From Aeoliella sp052161615 (GTDB lineage Bacteria > Planctomycetota > Planctomycetia > Pirellulales > Lacipirellulaceae), in NCBI RefSeq assembly GCF_052161615.1, contig NZ_CP197417.1:1550001-1614000 (forward strand): 64,000 bases of DNA. The letters run 5' to 3'. This document shows positions 1 to 8,090 of this stretch, piece by piece. The translations under genes were made by a program, and so were the position numbers. The notes beneath the pieces were generated by a model, which saw only the letters and a program-made list of their open reading frames with translations, was not told the origin of the DNA and made no database searches. Within the stretch, counting starts at the first letter, position 1. Each line of letters starts with the position of its first letter.

Positions 1-1000
1 TCGCCGAAAGCTGCGTGCAAATCGCCGAGAAGCCGCGGAGGTCGGCGAACATCACGGTGACTTCCCGCTCCGAGGCTTCCAGCTTGTGCGTGTCGAGTTC
101 AATCTCGGCGGCAACCGTCGGCGAGAAACGTTGTTCGAGCGTCACACGTTGTCGCGCGGCGTCTGCATCGGCATCTAGCCGGGAGAGCCCGCAGCTTACG
201 GACTGAGCCAGCAGCTCAACCAAATGGGCTTCGAGGTAGCGCACACCGCGTCGGCCGTTGGTGGAATGCGTCGAACGGTAACCGTAAACCATGCCCACGA
301 CGTCGCCCGACGCGGTGGTGAGTGGCGAGAGAACCACCGCGTGGCCCTGATCGTTGAGCGATTGGAATAGCGTGCGGCGCTCGCTGGCTGCCTGATCGAC
401 GAGCTCACGCAAGTACGCGACACCGAGTTCAGGGTAGGGGAGGTGGCTGGCGACGATGTTCCAATCGCCTGAGTCGCTCCTACGAAGGACCATCGCTCCA
501 TCAAGCCCTACTGGATCGACGACGAATCGGGCGGCGCTATTGTAGAACTCGCGGCAGTTCGCGGGCCAACGGTGCAGGGTGCCGAGCGCTTCGAACCAAC
601 GAGCAACCGTCGCCGGGGCTGGCCCATTGGTCTGCGTGTCGCGACGCTTACCGAACTCGTCGCTCGACAGTCCTTCGAGCGGCGGTTCTTTCGCCAAGGC
701 GGAACGGGGATCGATGAATTCTAGAAAGCTGTCGCCCACCTGAAGAATCGCACGACCCGCCAGACGAATCCGCATGCCGCGGGGTAGGGGCTCCAGCGTT
801 CGCGCAAACCGGGCGTGGGGGTAGTCGATGGTCAGTGTGTAGCCCGATGCCGAAGGGATGCACTCAATGCGGCCCGCCGAGGCCGGCAGGTCGGGTGGCT
901 CCACCGTGCGCCAGCCTTCGGGCGTGGACACTACGGCAACCAGACCCGCGTGCCTGGTTTGCGTGTGTTGGTCGGAGTTGTAAATCGCGATATCGATCAT
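1..1000 (-). CDS. Class III adenylate/guanylate cyclase, GAF-like N-terminus (3' partial)
   Basis: The reading frame from an ATG at 1000 runs off the left edge, giving at least 333 residues. Near the end (residues about 312-333) it reads EREVTVMFADLRGFS, the start of a class III nucleotidyl cyclase catalytic domain with the first metal-binding Asp. The rest of the catalytic domain lies outside the window. Residues about 70-95 resemble a degenerate FHA region and residues about 130-290 look like a GAF sensor domain; both are inferred from general pattern. The gene is divergent from the reductase operon at 1129, with 128 bp between them. That operon encodes a cyclic-nucleotide-binding ferredoxin, so a functional link is likely. 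No strong Shine-Dalgarno is visible at this ATG. Cyclase identity is firm; cAMP versus cGMP is not decidable here. Confidence 0.85.
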   Translation of the reverse strand, partial: MIDIAIYNSDQHTQTRHAGLVAVVSTPEGWRTVEPPDLPASAGRIECIPSASGYTLTIDYPHARFARTLEPLPRGMRIRLAGRAILQVGDSFLEFIDPRSALAKEPPLEGLSSDEFGKRRDTQTNGPAPATVARWFEALGTLHRWPANCREFYNSAARFVVDPVGLDGAMVLRRSDSGDWNIVASHLPYPELGVAYLRELVDQAASERRTLFQSLNDQGHAVVLSPLTTASGDVVGMVYGYRSTHSTNGRRGVRYLEAHLVELLAQSVSCGLSRLDADADAARQRVTLEQRFSPTVAAEIELDTHKLEASEREVTVMFADLRGFSAICTQLSA

Positions 1001-1101
1001 GGTGCTGGCGATGGGGCGCGCTACGGAGAAATGCTCGTAGAAATATAGGTCAGCGAGTTCGCCAAGACGGTCCTTTAGCGAGGGCGTGCAATCGTTACAT
1101 T

Positions 1102-1113
1102 CGTGCTAGCACG
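1102..1113. promoter_or_regulatory. 12-bp perfect palindrome in the cyclase/reductase divergent region
   Basis: CGTGCTAGCACG lies 15 bp before the chosen reductase start, in the only intergenic space between the divergent cyclase and electron-transfer operon. The same palindrome, extended to a shared 15-mer TCGTGCTAGCACGTA, recurs at 37175-37186 at the tilS/AsmA-like junction. An operator role is inference only. Confidence 0.3.
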
Positions 1114-1128
1114 TACGCGGCGATTGTT

Positions 1129-2490
1129 ATGGACACCTGCTGGCGATTGCGAAATAATCGCGCCGCAGCGGTCGCGGTGCGCGCACTGCTGGTACTGCGG
1201 CCCACATGGAAGGACAGGCCCATCGCCCCCGTTTTGTACTACGTCGGACTCACGCTTTGCTTGCTGGCCAGTGGCCGGGTGGCGATGCTTGCGCTGGGCG
1301 GATGGAGTCGAACGCGTCACCGCCAGAGGCGCTACGAGTCGGACAAACGGGCGTTTGTCGAAGAAGTGGCGGTCGCAGCCCGTGCGGCTCGCGCCGATCG
1401 CCACGAGTACTTGGCTTGGACCGGAACACGCCCCTTGCGCATCGCGGCGATTGTCGACGAAGCTGAGGATGTGAAGTCGTTCTATCTGTCCGATGCCGAC
1501 GGTGGATTGCTCCCATCGTTTGAACCCGGGCAGTACCTCACCTGTCACTTCGAAACCGCGCCGGGCGAGAAGCCGCTGGTGCGATGCTATTCGCTCTCCG
1601 ATCGCCCTCGCGAAGAATACTACCGGCTGACCGTGAAACGCTGCGATGCACCAGACGATCAACCTCTCGCACCGCCAGGCCGCGCGAGCAACCGCCTGCA
1701 TGCGATGCAAGTGGGTGACTCGCTAGCCGTGAGTGCGCCGCGCGGTGGGTTCTTTCTCGATCCGCGACGGAATCACCCCCTCGTGCTGATTGCGGGTGGC
1801 ATTGGTGTGACGCCGATGGTGAGCATCCTCGCCTCGCTCGCCGCGGCGAACGACCGTCGCGAGGTGTACTTCTTCTACGGCGTGCGAAATAGTCGCGAGC
1901 ATCCGCTCCGGGATCAACTCGAACAAATCGGTCGCGAACATCTGAACCTGCACCAGTTCGTGAGCTACTCGCAGCCATTACCGCGGGACCGCGAGCATCA
2001 CGATTACCATCATCGCGGGCGGATCGATGTCGATTACTTGCAGCGCGTGCTGCCAAGTGGCCAGTTCGACTACTACCTGTGCGGCCCGGGCCCGATGATG
2101 GAGCAATTGGTCGAGGGGCTGCTCGCGGCGGGCGTGCCTGAAGACCGCATCCTGTACGAAGCATTCGGACCAGCGAGCATTCGCCGCGTACCCGCTATCG
2201 AGAAGTCAGCCGCCGCCAAAATGCCTTCGGGTCCCTTGCCGACCGTAAGACTCGCCACGAGCGAACGTCAAGTCGACTGGGATGGCGACTGCGAATCGCT
2301 GCTGGAGTTAATCGAGGGCCTCGGGGTCGCGATCGACTCGGGTTGTCGTGCGGGCAACTGTGGGATGTGCGCGGCGCGCGTGCTTGAGGGCGATATCGAA
2401 ATGGTGAAGCAGCCCGGTGCTCAAGCGCCCGAGGGTTATTGCCTAGCTTGCATCAGCGTGCCGAAGTCGCCCGTGGTTTTGGAACTTTAG
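1129..2490 (+). CDS. Membrane-anchored FAD/NAD(P)H oxidoreductase with C-terminal [2Fe-2S] ferredoxin domain
   Basis: This 453-residue protein has an N-terminal hydrophobic anchor (about residues 28-60). It is followed by a ferredoxin-NADP-reductase-type FAD domain (RCYSLSD near residue 150), an NAD(P)-binding domain (GGIGVTPMVSIL near 225, CGPGPMME near 320), and a plant-type [2Fe-2S] domain with C-x4-C-x2-C (CRAGNCGMC near 405) plus a later Cys. It should oxidise NAD(P)H and pass electrons one at a time to an iron-sulphur or heme partner. The open frame extends upstream to 835, but that would overlap the divergent cyclase, so ATG 1129 was chosen. It is the first gene of a five-gene operon; 17 bp separate it from the next gene. 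Electron acceptor unknown; vanillate/phthalate-reductase-like architecture. Confidence 0.88.
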   Translation: MDTCWRLRNNRAAAVAVRALLVLRPTWKDRPIAPVLYYVGLTLCLLASGRVAMLALGGWSRTRHRQRRYESDKRAFVEEVAVAARAARADRHEYLAWTGTRPLRIAAIVDEAEDVKSFYLSDADGGLLPSFEPGQYLTCHFETAPGEKPLVRCYSLSDRPREEYYRLTVKRCDAPDDQPLAPPGRASNRLHAMQVGDSLAVSAPRGGFFLDPRRNHPLVLIAGGIGVTPMVSILASLAAANDRREVYFFYGVRNSREHPLRDQLEQIGREHLNLHQFVSYSQPLPRDREHHDYHHRGRIDVDYLQRVLPSGQFDYYLCGPGPMMEQLVEGLLAAGVPEDRILYEAFGPASIRRVPAIEKSAAAKMPSGPLPTVRLATSERQVDWDGDCESLLELIEGLGVAIDSGCRAGNCGMCAARVLEGDIEMVKQPGAQAPEGYCLACISVPKSPVVLEL

Positions 2491-2507
2491 AACAGCTTTG
2501 TAGCCGC

Positions 2508-3539
2508 ATGAACCGATCACGAAATCACTGGCGACTCACGCTCCTCGTGGCGGTTGCGTTGATCTCAACCAGCTGGCTGGTGGCGGCCGACACGCGCGAT
2601 GGCGTGCCTGAGTTCACACCCCGTCAGTGCGACCCGGCGACGGTGATTGGTGCCGACACTTGCACCAAGTGCCACGAATCGGAGATGAAGCAGTGGATGC
2701 AGACGCCGCATTACCGGACCTTCGACACGCTGCACCGCACTCCCGAGGCGAAGGCGATTGCGGATAAGCTGGGGCTGCGCTCGATCAAGCGGAACGAAAC
2801 CTGTCTCACTTGTCATTACACGCAGCAGATTGTGAACGATCGCGAGAGAATCGTGGCGGGTGTGAGCTGCGAATCGTGCCATGGTGGTGCGAAGGACTGG
2901 CTCAACTTCCACGCCGACTACGGCGGGCCGAACATCACCCGAGAGATGGAAACCGACGCCCATCGTAAGATGCGAATCGAGCAGAGCATCTCGCTCGGCA
3001 TGAACAACCCGACGAACGTTTATCTGGTCGCCCGGCAGTGCCTGAGTTGCCACACGGTGCCCGACGAGAACTTGGTAAACGTTGGTGGTCACAAAGCGGG
3101 TACCGATGAGTTCGAGCTCGTGACGTGGTCGCAGGGCAGCGTGCGGCACAACTTCGTTCGTTCCAATGGTGCAACGAACGCCGCCAGCGACACGAATCGA
3201 CTTCGCCTGATGTACGTGGTAGGCACGATGGCCGACCTCGAGGCAAGCCTGCGTGCGGTCTCGAAAGCAACGAACGTTTCGCAGTATGGCCAAGCGAGCG
3301 CGGCCCGCGCGGCGCGTGCCAAGCAGCGGCTGTGGGAGATTCAGCGGCGGGTCGATAGCCCGATTGTCGCCAAGGCGCTCGACGCTGTGGCCAAGCTTCA
3401 GTTGACGCTCGGCAACGAGTCGGCGATTTGGGCTGCCGCGGACGTGGTGGGCCAAGCAGCGTATGAGATGGCAAGTGTCGATGGTGCGACGCTCGCCGGC
3501 GTCGATCCCATGCTCCCCGCACCGAGCCAGTACAAGTAG
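2508..3539 (+). CDS. Secreted tetraheme cytochrome c (cytochrome c554-like)
   Basis: This 343-residue protein has a signal peptide (hydrophobic stretch about residues 9-25, WLVAAD cleavage region). Four CxxCH heme motifs are present: CTKCH (about 52), CLTCH (about 99), CESCH (about 121) and CLSCH (about 178). CESCHGG in this setting is typical of the cytochrome c554 family. The C-terminal 150 residues contain no heme motif and are Ala/Arg-rich and helical. The product should lie in the periplasm, where it could exchange electrons with the decaheme protein at the operon end. A longer frame starts at 2439 inside the previous gene; ATG 2508 was chosen because it begins the signal peptide. It is followed after 6 bp by the next gene. 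Confidence 0.88.
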   Translation: MNRSRNHWRLTLLVAVALISTSWLVAADTRDGVPEFTPRQCDPATVIGADTCTKCHESEMKQWMQTPHYRTFDTLHRTPEAKAIADKLGLRSIKRNETCLTCHYTQQIVNDRERIVAGVSCESCHGGAKDWLNFHADYGGPNITREMETDAHRKMRIEQSISLGMNNPTNVYLVARQCLSCHTVPDENLVNVGGHKAGTDEFELVTWSQGSVRHNFVRSNGATNAASDTNRLRLMYVVGTMADLEASLRAVSKATNVSQYGQASAARAARAKQRLWEIQRRVDSPIVAKALDAVAKLQLTLGNESAIWAAADVVGQAAYEMASVDGATLAGVDPMLPAPSQYK

Positions 3540-3545
3540 CCCTTT

Positions 3546-5270
3546 ATGTCGACTGCCGAACAAACCTTTGCTCGCCCCAGCCGTTGGGATGTTCCGTTTG
3601 GCGACGCGATGACCAATCGCGACGTCGATCGGCTGCTTAGTGTCGAGCCGTTTCGCAGCGTCGACGCTAGCCGCTTCCCATCGACGTTGCCACTGCGCGG
3701 TATCCTGCGAAACGACGCTCGCATCGTCGAGTTCCAGCCGGGCGACTTGGTGATTCGCGAGGGGGACTACGGCAACAGCGCGTTCATGCTACTTCACGGT
3801 ACGCTGCACGTGGCGCTGCAAAGCCTGGCACCGGAGCTGATTGGTCATCCGCCAAAGCCGAAGAAGAGCTGGCTTGCCGCACTGCGACATAGTTTGGGAT
3901 CGCAGCAAGTTCCAGAAGTCCGCCGCCGCCTTGCGCAGCCCGAGGGTGCAGTTGGCGTGCGTGGCGAGGGAGCGAGTGCGCACGTTTTCTTGCAGGACGT
4001 GCCGCGCGTGCTGGACGAGACGCGGACGGCGAAGCTGGTGGCCGGGGAGTTTTTCGGCGAGCTCGCGGCCCTTGCGCGTTCGCCGCGGACGGCGAGTGTG
4101 TTCGCCGAGACGGCTGCCGTGGTGCTCGAAATCCGCTGGCAGGGCCTTCGTGACATCATGCGCCGCGCGCCGGCGCTTAAAGACCATATCGACAATCTGT
4201 ACCGTACCAACAGCCTGCGGGTCCACCTTCGCGAGACGCCGTTGCTCGCCGACCTTGCTGCGGCGGAGCTCGACCAAGTGGCCGCGGCGACCGAGTTCAC
4301 CTCCTATGGCAGCTTCGATTGGAACAGCGACTACGCGAAGATCGAATCGCTCACACCACTCGAGCGCATCGCCCGCGAGCCGCTGATCGTTGAAGAGGGC
4401 ACGCCGGTCACGAGCGTGCTCTTAGTCCGGTCGGGGTTCGTGCGACTGAGCGAGCGGTTCGGGGCAGGGCACCGCACGCTCGCTTATTTGGGCAAAGGAC
4501 AAGTGATCGGTGCCGGCGAGTTGCTCCGCGCCGAACCGGGCGAGATTCCGACGCATCGCTATTCGCTGCGGGCGGTTGGCTACGTGGACCTGCTTGAGAT
4601 TCCGGTTGAGGTCGTTCGGGATAGCGTGTTGCCGAACCTGACGCCGCAGCGGAAACAACAGCTAGCCGCGGCGGCCGCGCGTGCCATCCCGAATCAGAAG
4701 CAAAACCAAACTGCCGAAAGCACCGACCCCACCGCGCCGACGCCACTTGTGGATTTCTTGGTCGACACGCGATTGATCAATGGCACGCAGGCGATGGTCA
4801 TCGATCTCGATCGCTGCACGCGGTGCGACGACTGCGTCCGCGCGTGTGCGACTACCCACGACGGCAATCCTCGATTCGTCCGCGAGGGACCGCAGTTCGG
4901 CAAGTTCCAGTTCGCTGGGGCGTGCATGCACTGTACCGACCCCGTCTGCATGATCGGCTGTCCGACCGGCGCGATCCATCGCGACCTCGATACGGGCGTT
5001 GTGCGGATCAACGATGGCACCTGCGTTGGCTGCGCGACCTGCGCCAACAGCTGTCCCTACACCAATATTCGCATGGTCGAAGTCCGCGACTTGTTCGGCA
5101 CGCCGGTCGTTGACGTGACACAAGGTCTGCCGATTGTCAAAGCCACGAAGTGCGATCTATGTAGCGATGGTGTTGGCGGCCCGGCATGCGTCCGGGCCTG
5201 TGCCCATGACGCGCTGGTGCGAATCGACATGTCGGACCTTTCGAAGGTCGAAAGGTGGATGGAACGATGA
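3546..5270 (+). CDS. Double cyclic-nucleotide-binding domain fused to a 4x[4Fe-4S] ferredoxin
   Basis: This is a 574-residue fusion. Residues about 55-215 form a cNMP-binding fold, interrupted by an insert of about 65 residues. Its phosphate-binding cassette is intact (FGELAALARSPRTAS, with the key Glu and Arg). Residues about 275-365 form a second, more degenerate cNMP fold (GAGELLRAE without a clear Arg). Residues about 405-574 carry four cluster-binding motifs: CTRCDDCVRAC, CMHCTDPVCMIGC, CVGCATCANSC, and CDLC-x8-C-x3-C, as in the DMSO-reductase/hydrogenase electron-transfer subunits. No signal peptide is seen, so it is cytoplasmic. Inference: it accepts electrons from the upstream reductase and is switched by cAMP or cGMP from the divergent cyclase. 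No DNA-binding helix-turn-helix domain is visible, so it is not a Crp regulator. Confidence 0.88.
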   Translation: MSTAEQTFARPSRWDVPFGDAMTNRDVDRLLSVEPFRSVDASRFPSTLPLRGILRNDARIVEFQPGDLVIREGDYGNSAFMLLHGTLHVALQSLAPELIGHPPKPKKSWLAALRHSLGSQQVPEVRRRLAQPEGAVGVRGEGASAHVFLQDVPRVLDETRTAKLVAGEFFGELAALARSPRTASVFAETAAVVLEIRWQGLRDIMRRAPALKDHIDNLYRTNSLRVHLRETPLLADLAAAELDQVAAATEFTSYGSFDWNSDYAKIESLTPLERIAREPLIVEEGTPVTSVLLVRSGFVRLSERFGAGHRTLAYLGKGQVIGAGELLRAEPGEIPTHRYSLRAVGYVDLLEIPVEVVRDSVLPNLTPQRKQQLAAAAARAIPNQKQNQTAESTDPTAPTPLVDFLVDTRLINGTQAMVIDLDRCTRCDDCVRACATTHDGNPRFVREGPQFGKFQFAGACMHCTDPVCMIGCPTGAIHRDLDTGVVRINDGTCVGCATCANSCPYTNIRMVEVRDLFGTPVVDVTQGLPIVKATKCDLCSDGVGGPACVRACAHDALVRIDMSDLSKVERWMER

Positions 5271-5307
5271 GATCCCACGATTGCAACTTTAGTTTGGCCG
5301 CTGACTG

Positions 5308-6132
5308 ATGCACTTTTTTGTTCGACGACGAATGCGATCGCTCGTCATCACCGCGATGGTGGTGGTGCTGATCGCGTATTGGCTCCGCTGGCTCGACGTG
5401 CATCTCTACCGGGCGAGCTACGCCTCGGGTTACTTGCTTTACGGGTTGGTGGCCTTCCTCGCGCTATTCAATCTGCGGAAGAAACTCCCCAGCTTGCCGC
5501 TTGGTAGCGCTTCGACGTGGCTGCAACTGCATCTCTACGTTGGAATCATCGCCGGAGCGGTGTTTGGAATGCATCTGGCGTGGCGGGTGCCGAATGGTTG
5601 GTTTGAAGGCCTGCTTGCCGTGACATTCATGATGACGTTCATGAGTGGCGTGGTCGGGCTCGTTGTCTCTCGCCGAGTTCCGCACCTGCTCAACCGCGTG
5701 CGTCACCAAGTCACTTACGAGCGAAGCCCCGCCATCCGCCGACTGCTCGCCGAGCGTTCGCGGCAGACGGTGCTTGAGTCGGTTGCCGCATCGGGAGGGA
5801 CGACGCTCGCTGATTTCTACACCGCGAAGTTGTTCGATTTCTTCGCTCGGCCTCGGCCCTTCGGTTATTTTGTGCTTCCCTCAAGTGCTCGCCGCAAGCA
5901 GTTGCTCGCCGATATGCAGCACCTTGATCGCTACCTCTCGCCACCTGAGAAGACGGCGTGCGAGCGGCTCTTCGCCATGGTCCGTCGCAAGGACGACCTC
6001 GATTTTCAAGAAGTGCAGCAGCGCCGCGTCAAGCTGTGGCTGTTCGGGCACATTGCGCTCACCTACGCGCTGATCGTGTTCGCAACAGTGCACGGCGTGC
6101 TGGCCCTCGCGTTTCGGGGGGATGGTCTGTGA
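5308..6132 (+). CDS. Diheme b-type cytochrome-like membrane protein
   Basis: This 274-residue protein has five likely membrane helices: about residues 11-30, 33-53, 70-90, 98-118 and 243-268. The third helix contains LQLH and GMH and the last contains FGH and TVH. In each helix the two His are separated by exactly 13 residues (H-x13-H). That is the bis-His double-heme spacing of cytochrome b and ferric-reductase families. A soluble loop of about 120 residues with several charged residues connects helices 4 and 5. The likely role is moving electrons across the membrane between the cytoplasmic ferredoxin and the periplasmic multiheme cytochromes. Its stop overlaps the next gene's GTG by 4 bases, indicating translational coupling. 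Function is inferred from the motif and neighbours. Confidence 0.75.
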   Translation: MHFFVRRRMRSLVITAMVVVLIAYWLRWLDVHLYRASYASGYLLYGLVAFLALFNLRKKLPSLPLGSASTWLQLHLYVGIIAGAVFGMHLAWRVPNGWFEGLLAVTFMMTFMSGVVGLVVSRRVPHLLNRVRHQVTYERSPAIRRLLAERSRQTVLESVAASGGTTLADFYTAKLFDFFARPRPFGYFVLPSSARRKQLLADMQHLDRYLSPPEKTACERLFAMVRRKDDLDFQEVQQRRVKLWLFGHIALTYALIVFATVHGVLALAFRGDGL

Positions 6133-7997
6133 GAGATTCGCTTCCCAAATTCGAACCCGCGGGCTACGACCGTCCCAACCAACCGTGGATCTGCGGCCGG
6201 GCGGCCGAGGGCGAAGCGTGTGCGTTTGGACCGGGGCCCAAAGGCGTTTGTCCTGCGCTCGCCGAGTGCAAACCCGTTGAGCGCGCCGGCCAATGGCACT
6301 GCGACCGTTCGCAGGTTCGCGGTGGCGCGTGCGATCACGGTCCGACGCCCGACGGCAAGTGCTGCCACAGCCATGCGTGCAAGCCGGTTCGCAATCTCCG
6401 CGCGGTTCGCGGTGTGCTCGTGCGGGCGATGATGATCTTTGTCGCGGGGTTGTCGCTGATGATGCTCGGCAGTCGCTCGCGCGATCATTGGATCGCGCCG
6501 GGCCCGCTCACGTCGCACCATTCGCAGGTGCTGCTGGGTGAAGGTTGGGAACAGCGCTGCAACCAGTGCCACGGCGCGGCCAAGGAGCCCGTCGGCACGT
6601 GGCTCTCGGCGATCGTTGGTTCCAGCATTGGCCCCGTGCAGTCGACCAAGTGCATGGACTGCCACGACAAGACCATCTCGCGGGAACTAGCATTGGTCGC
6701 TCACAACGTGCCAGCCGAGATGCTGCTCGAGGACGGCATGCCTCGAAAGGACCAGATCGCGAACAACCTCGCGTGTGCGGTATGCCATCAGGAGCACCAC
6801 GGCGCGGACCACGCGATCTCGGCGATGGACAACACACGTTGCCAGACCTGCCACACGCAGCAGTACGAGAGCTTCGCAACCGATCACCCCGACTTTCAGC
6901 TCTGGCCTTACGAGCGGCGCACCCGCATCGCGTTTAACCACAGCACGCACGGCGGGAAGTACTTCGCCGAGAAGCAGAAGGAGTTCCGCTGCCAGCAATG
7001 CCACGTCGAGGACGACTCACGCGGCGTGCAGTTGACGCTTGGCTTCGAGGCGTCGTGCGCCGAGTGCCATACCGAAGACATCGCGACGACGACCGCGAGT
7101 GGCGTGGCGCTGGTTGCGCTACCGATGCTGGATGTAGACGCCCTCGCGGATGCGGGGCATCCCGTGCCCAATTGGCCGGAGCGAGCGAGTGGCGACTTCG
7201 ATGGGCGACTGCCGGCGATGATGAAACTGCTCCTCGCCCGCGACCCGAAAGCCCGCGAAGCAATCGAGGTGCTCGGCCCGGGCTTCGACTTCTTCGATGT
7301 CGATCCTGATGACGAGCAGCAAATGGCCGCCACCGCCACGCTCGTCACTTCGATGGAGCAACTGCTCGCCGAGCTAGCGACCAACAAGCAAGCGGACGGC
7401 TCGGTTGCCGCCGGACTTTCGCCCAAGCTTGTCGAAGCGGCCCGCGGTGCTTGGCTAGCCGACGACACGGACTCAGCCGACACCGATCGCGACCCCGGTC
7501 GTTGGTGGAGCGATGCCGACAGCCTTTCGATTCGCTACCAACCCAAGGGGCACGCCGATCCGCTGCTGCGGGCGTGGCTCGATGCGATCGTCGCGCTCGA
7601 CGACGTACCGCTCCGCGACGCACTGCTCTCCGACTTCACCGGCCCCGCCGCACCCGGACGCTGCACCACGTGCCATAGCGTGGAGCAAACCGCAGGGGGC
7701 AGGCTGGTGATCAACTGGCACGCGAACAACCCGCGCGAAGCGCTTCGCGGTTTCACCAAGTTCTCGCACGCCCCGCATCTGCTGCCAGTGGAACTCCGCG
7801 ACTGCACGTCGTGCCACGCCCTCGCGCCGATGCCAACGGCCGATGCCAACTACACGGGCTTCAACCCGGCCGTCCACACGAGCGACTTCCACCCCATCTC
7901 TAAATCCATGTGCGCCACGTGCCACACCCGCGGCGCGGTGGGGGATAGTTGCACGCAGTGCCATAACTACCACGTGCAGGAGTTTGGTGGGCGCTAG
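6129..7997 (+). CDS. Membrane-anchored decaheme cytochrome c with duplicated Cys-rich N-terminus
   Basis: This 622-residue protein starts at GTG 6129, overlapping the previous stop (GTGA). Residues about 15-90 hold two copies of a motif C-x8/9-C-x9-C-x5-C-KPV, nine Cys in total. A single membrane helix (about 97-117, VRAMMIFVAGLSLMML) follows. The remaining domain has ten CxxCH motifs: CNQCH, CMDCH, CAVCH, CQTCH, CQQCH, CAECH, CTTCH, CTSCH, CATCH and CTQCH. A helical heme-free stretch lies between hemes 6 and 7. The heme domain must be outside the cytoplasm, which puts the Cys-rich part inside, where it might bind Zn or Fe-S. It is the last gene of the operon. It resembles cytochrome c3/NrfH-type quinol-linked electron carriers only loosely. 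Confidence 0.87.
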   Translation: MRDSLPKFEPAGYDRPNQPWICGRAAEGEACAFGPGPKGVCPALAECKPVERAGQWHCDRSQVRGGACDHGPTPDGKCCHSHACKPVRNLRAVRGVLVRAMMIFVAGLSLMMLGSRSRDHWIAPGPLTSHHSQVLLGEGWEQRCNQCHGAAKEPVGTWLSAIVGSSIGPVQSTKCMDCHDKTISRELALVAHNVPAEMLLEDGMPRKDQIANNLACAVCHQEHHGADHAISAMDNTRCQTCHTQQYESFATDHPDFQLWPYERRTRIAFNHSTHGGKYFAEKQKEFRCQQCHVEDDSRGVQLTLGFEASCAECHTEDIATTTASGVALVALPMLDVDALADAGHPVPNWPERASGDFDGRLPAMMKLLLARDPKAREAIEVLGPGFDFFDVDPDDEQQMAATATLVTSMEQLLAELATNKQADGSVAAGLSPKLVEAARGAWLADDTDSADTDRDPGRWWSDADSLSIRYQPKGHADPLLRAWLDAIVALDDVPLRDALLSDFTGPAAPGRCTTCHSVEQTAGGRLVINWHANNPREALRGFTKFSHAPHLLPVELRDCTSCHALAPMPTADANYTGFNPAVHTSDFHPISKSMCATCHTRGAVGDSCTQCHNYHVQEFGGR

Positions 7998-8031
7998 GCG
8001 GTGGGTGGCCACTGTCCGAGGTAGCAAAAAA

Positions 8032-8059
8032 GGCCCGCGTAACCAACGTCACGCGGGCC
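8032..8059 (-). terminator. Rho-independent terminator, possibly bidirectional
   Basis: GGCCCGCGT at 8032-8040 pairs perfectly with ACGCGGGCC at 8051-8059 around a 10-nt loop. On the minus strand it is followed by a run of six T, ideal for ending the MuiA-like transcript. On the plus strand the tail is only TTCT, so it may also terminate the decaheme operon less efficiently. Confidence 0.8.
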
Positions 8060-8090
8060 TTCTGAGTTCCTGTCGTAAGTTACTTAGACA

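Noticed and set aside
835..1128. N-terminal extension of the reductase frame
   Set aside because: It overlaps the divergent cyclase coding region and adds a Cys/Arg-rich sequence without a leader.
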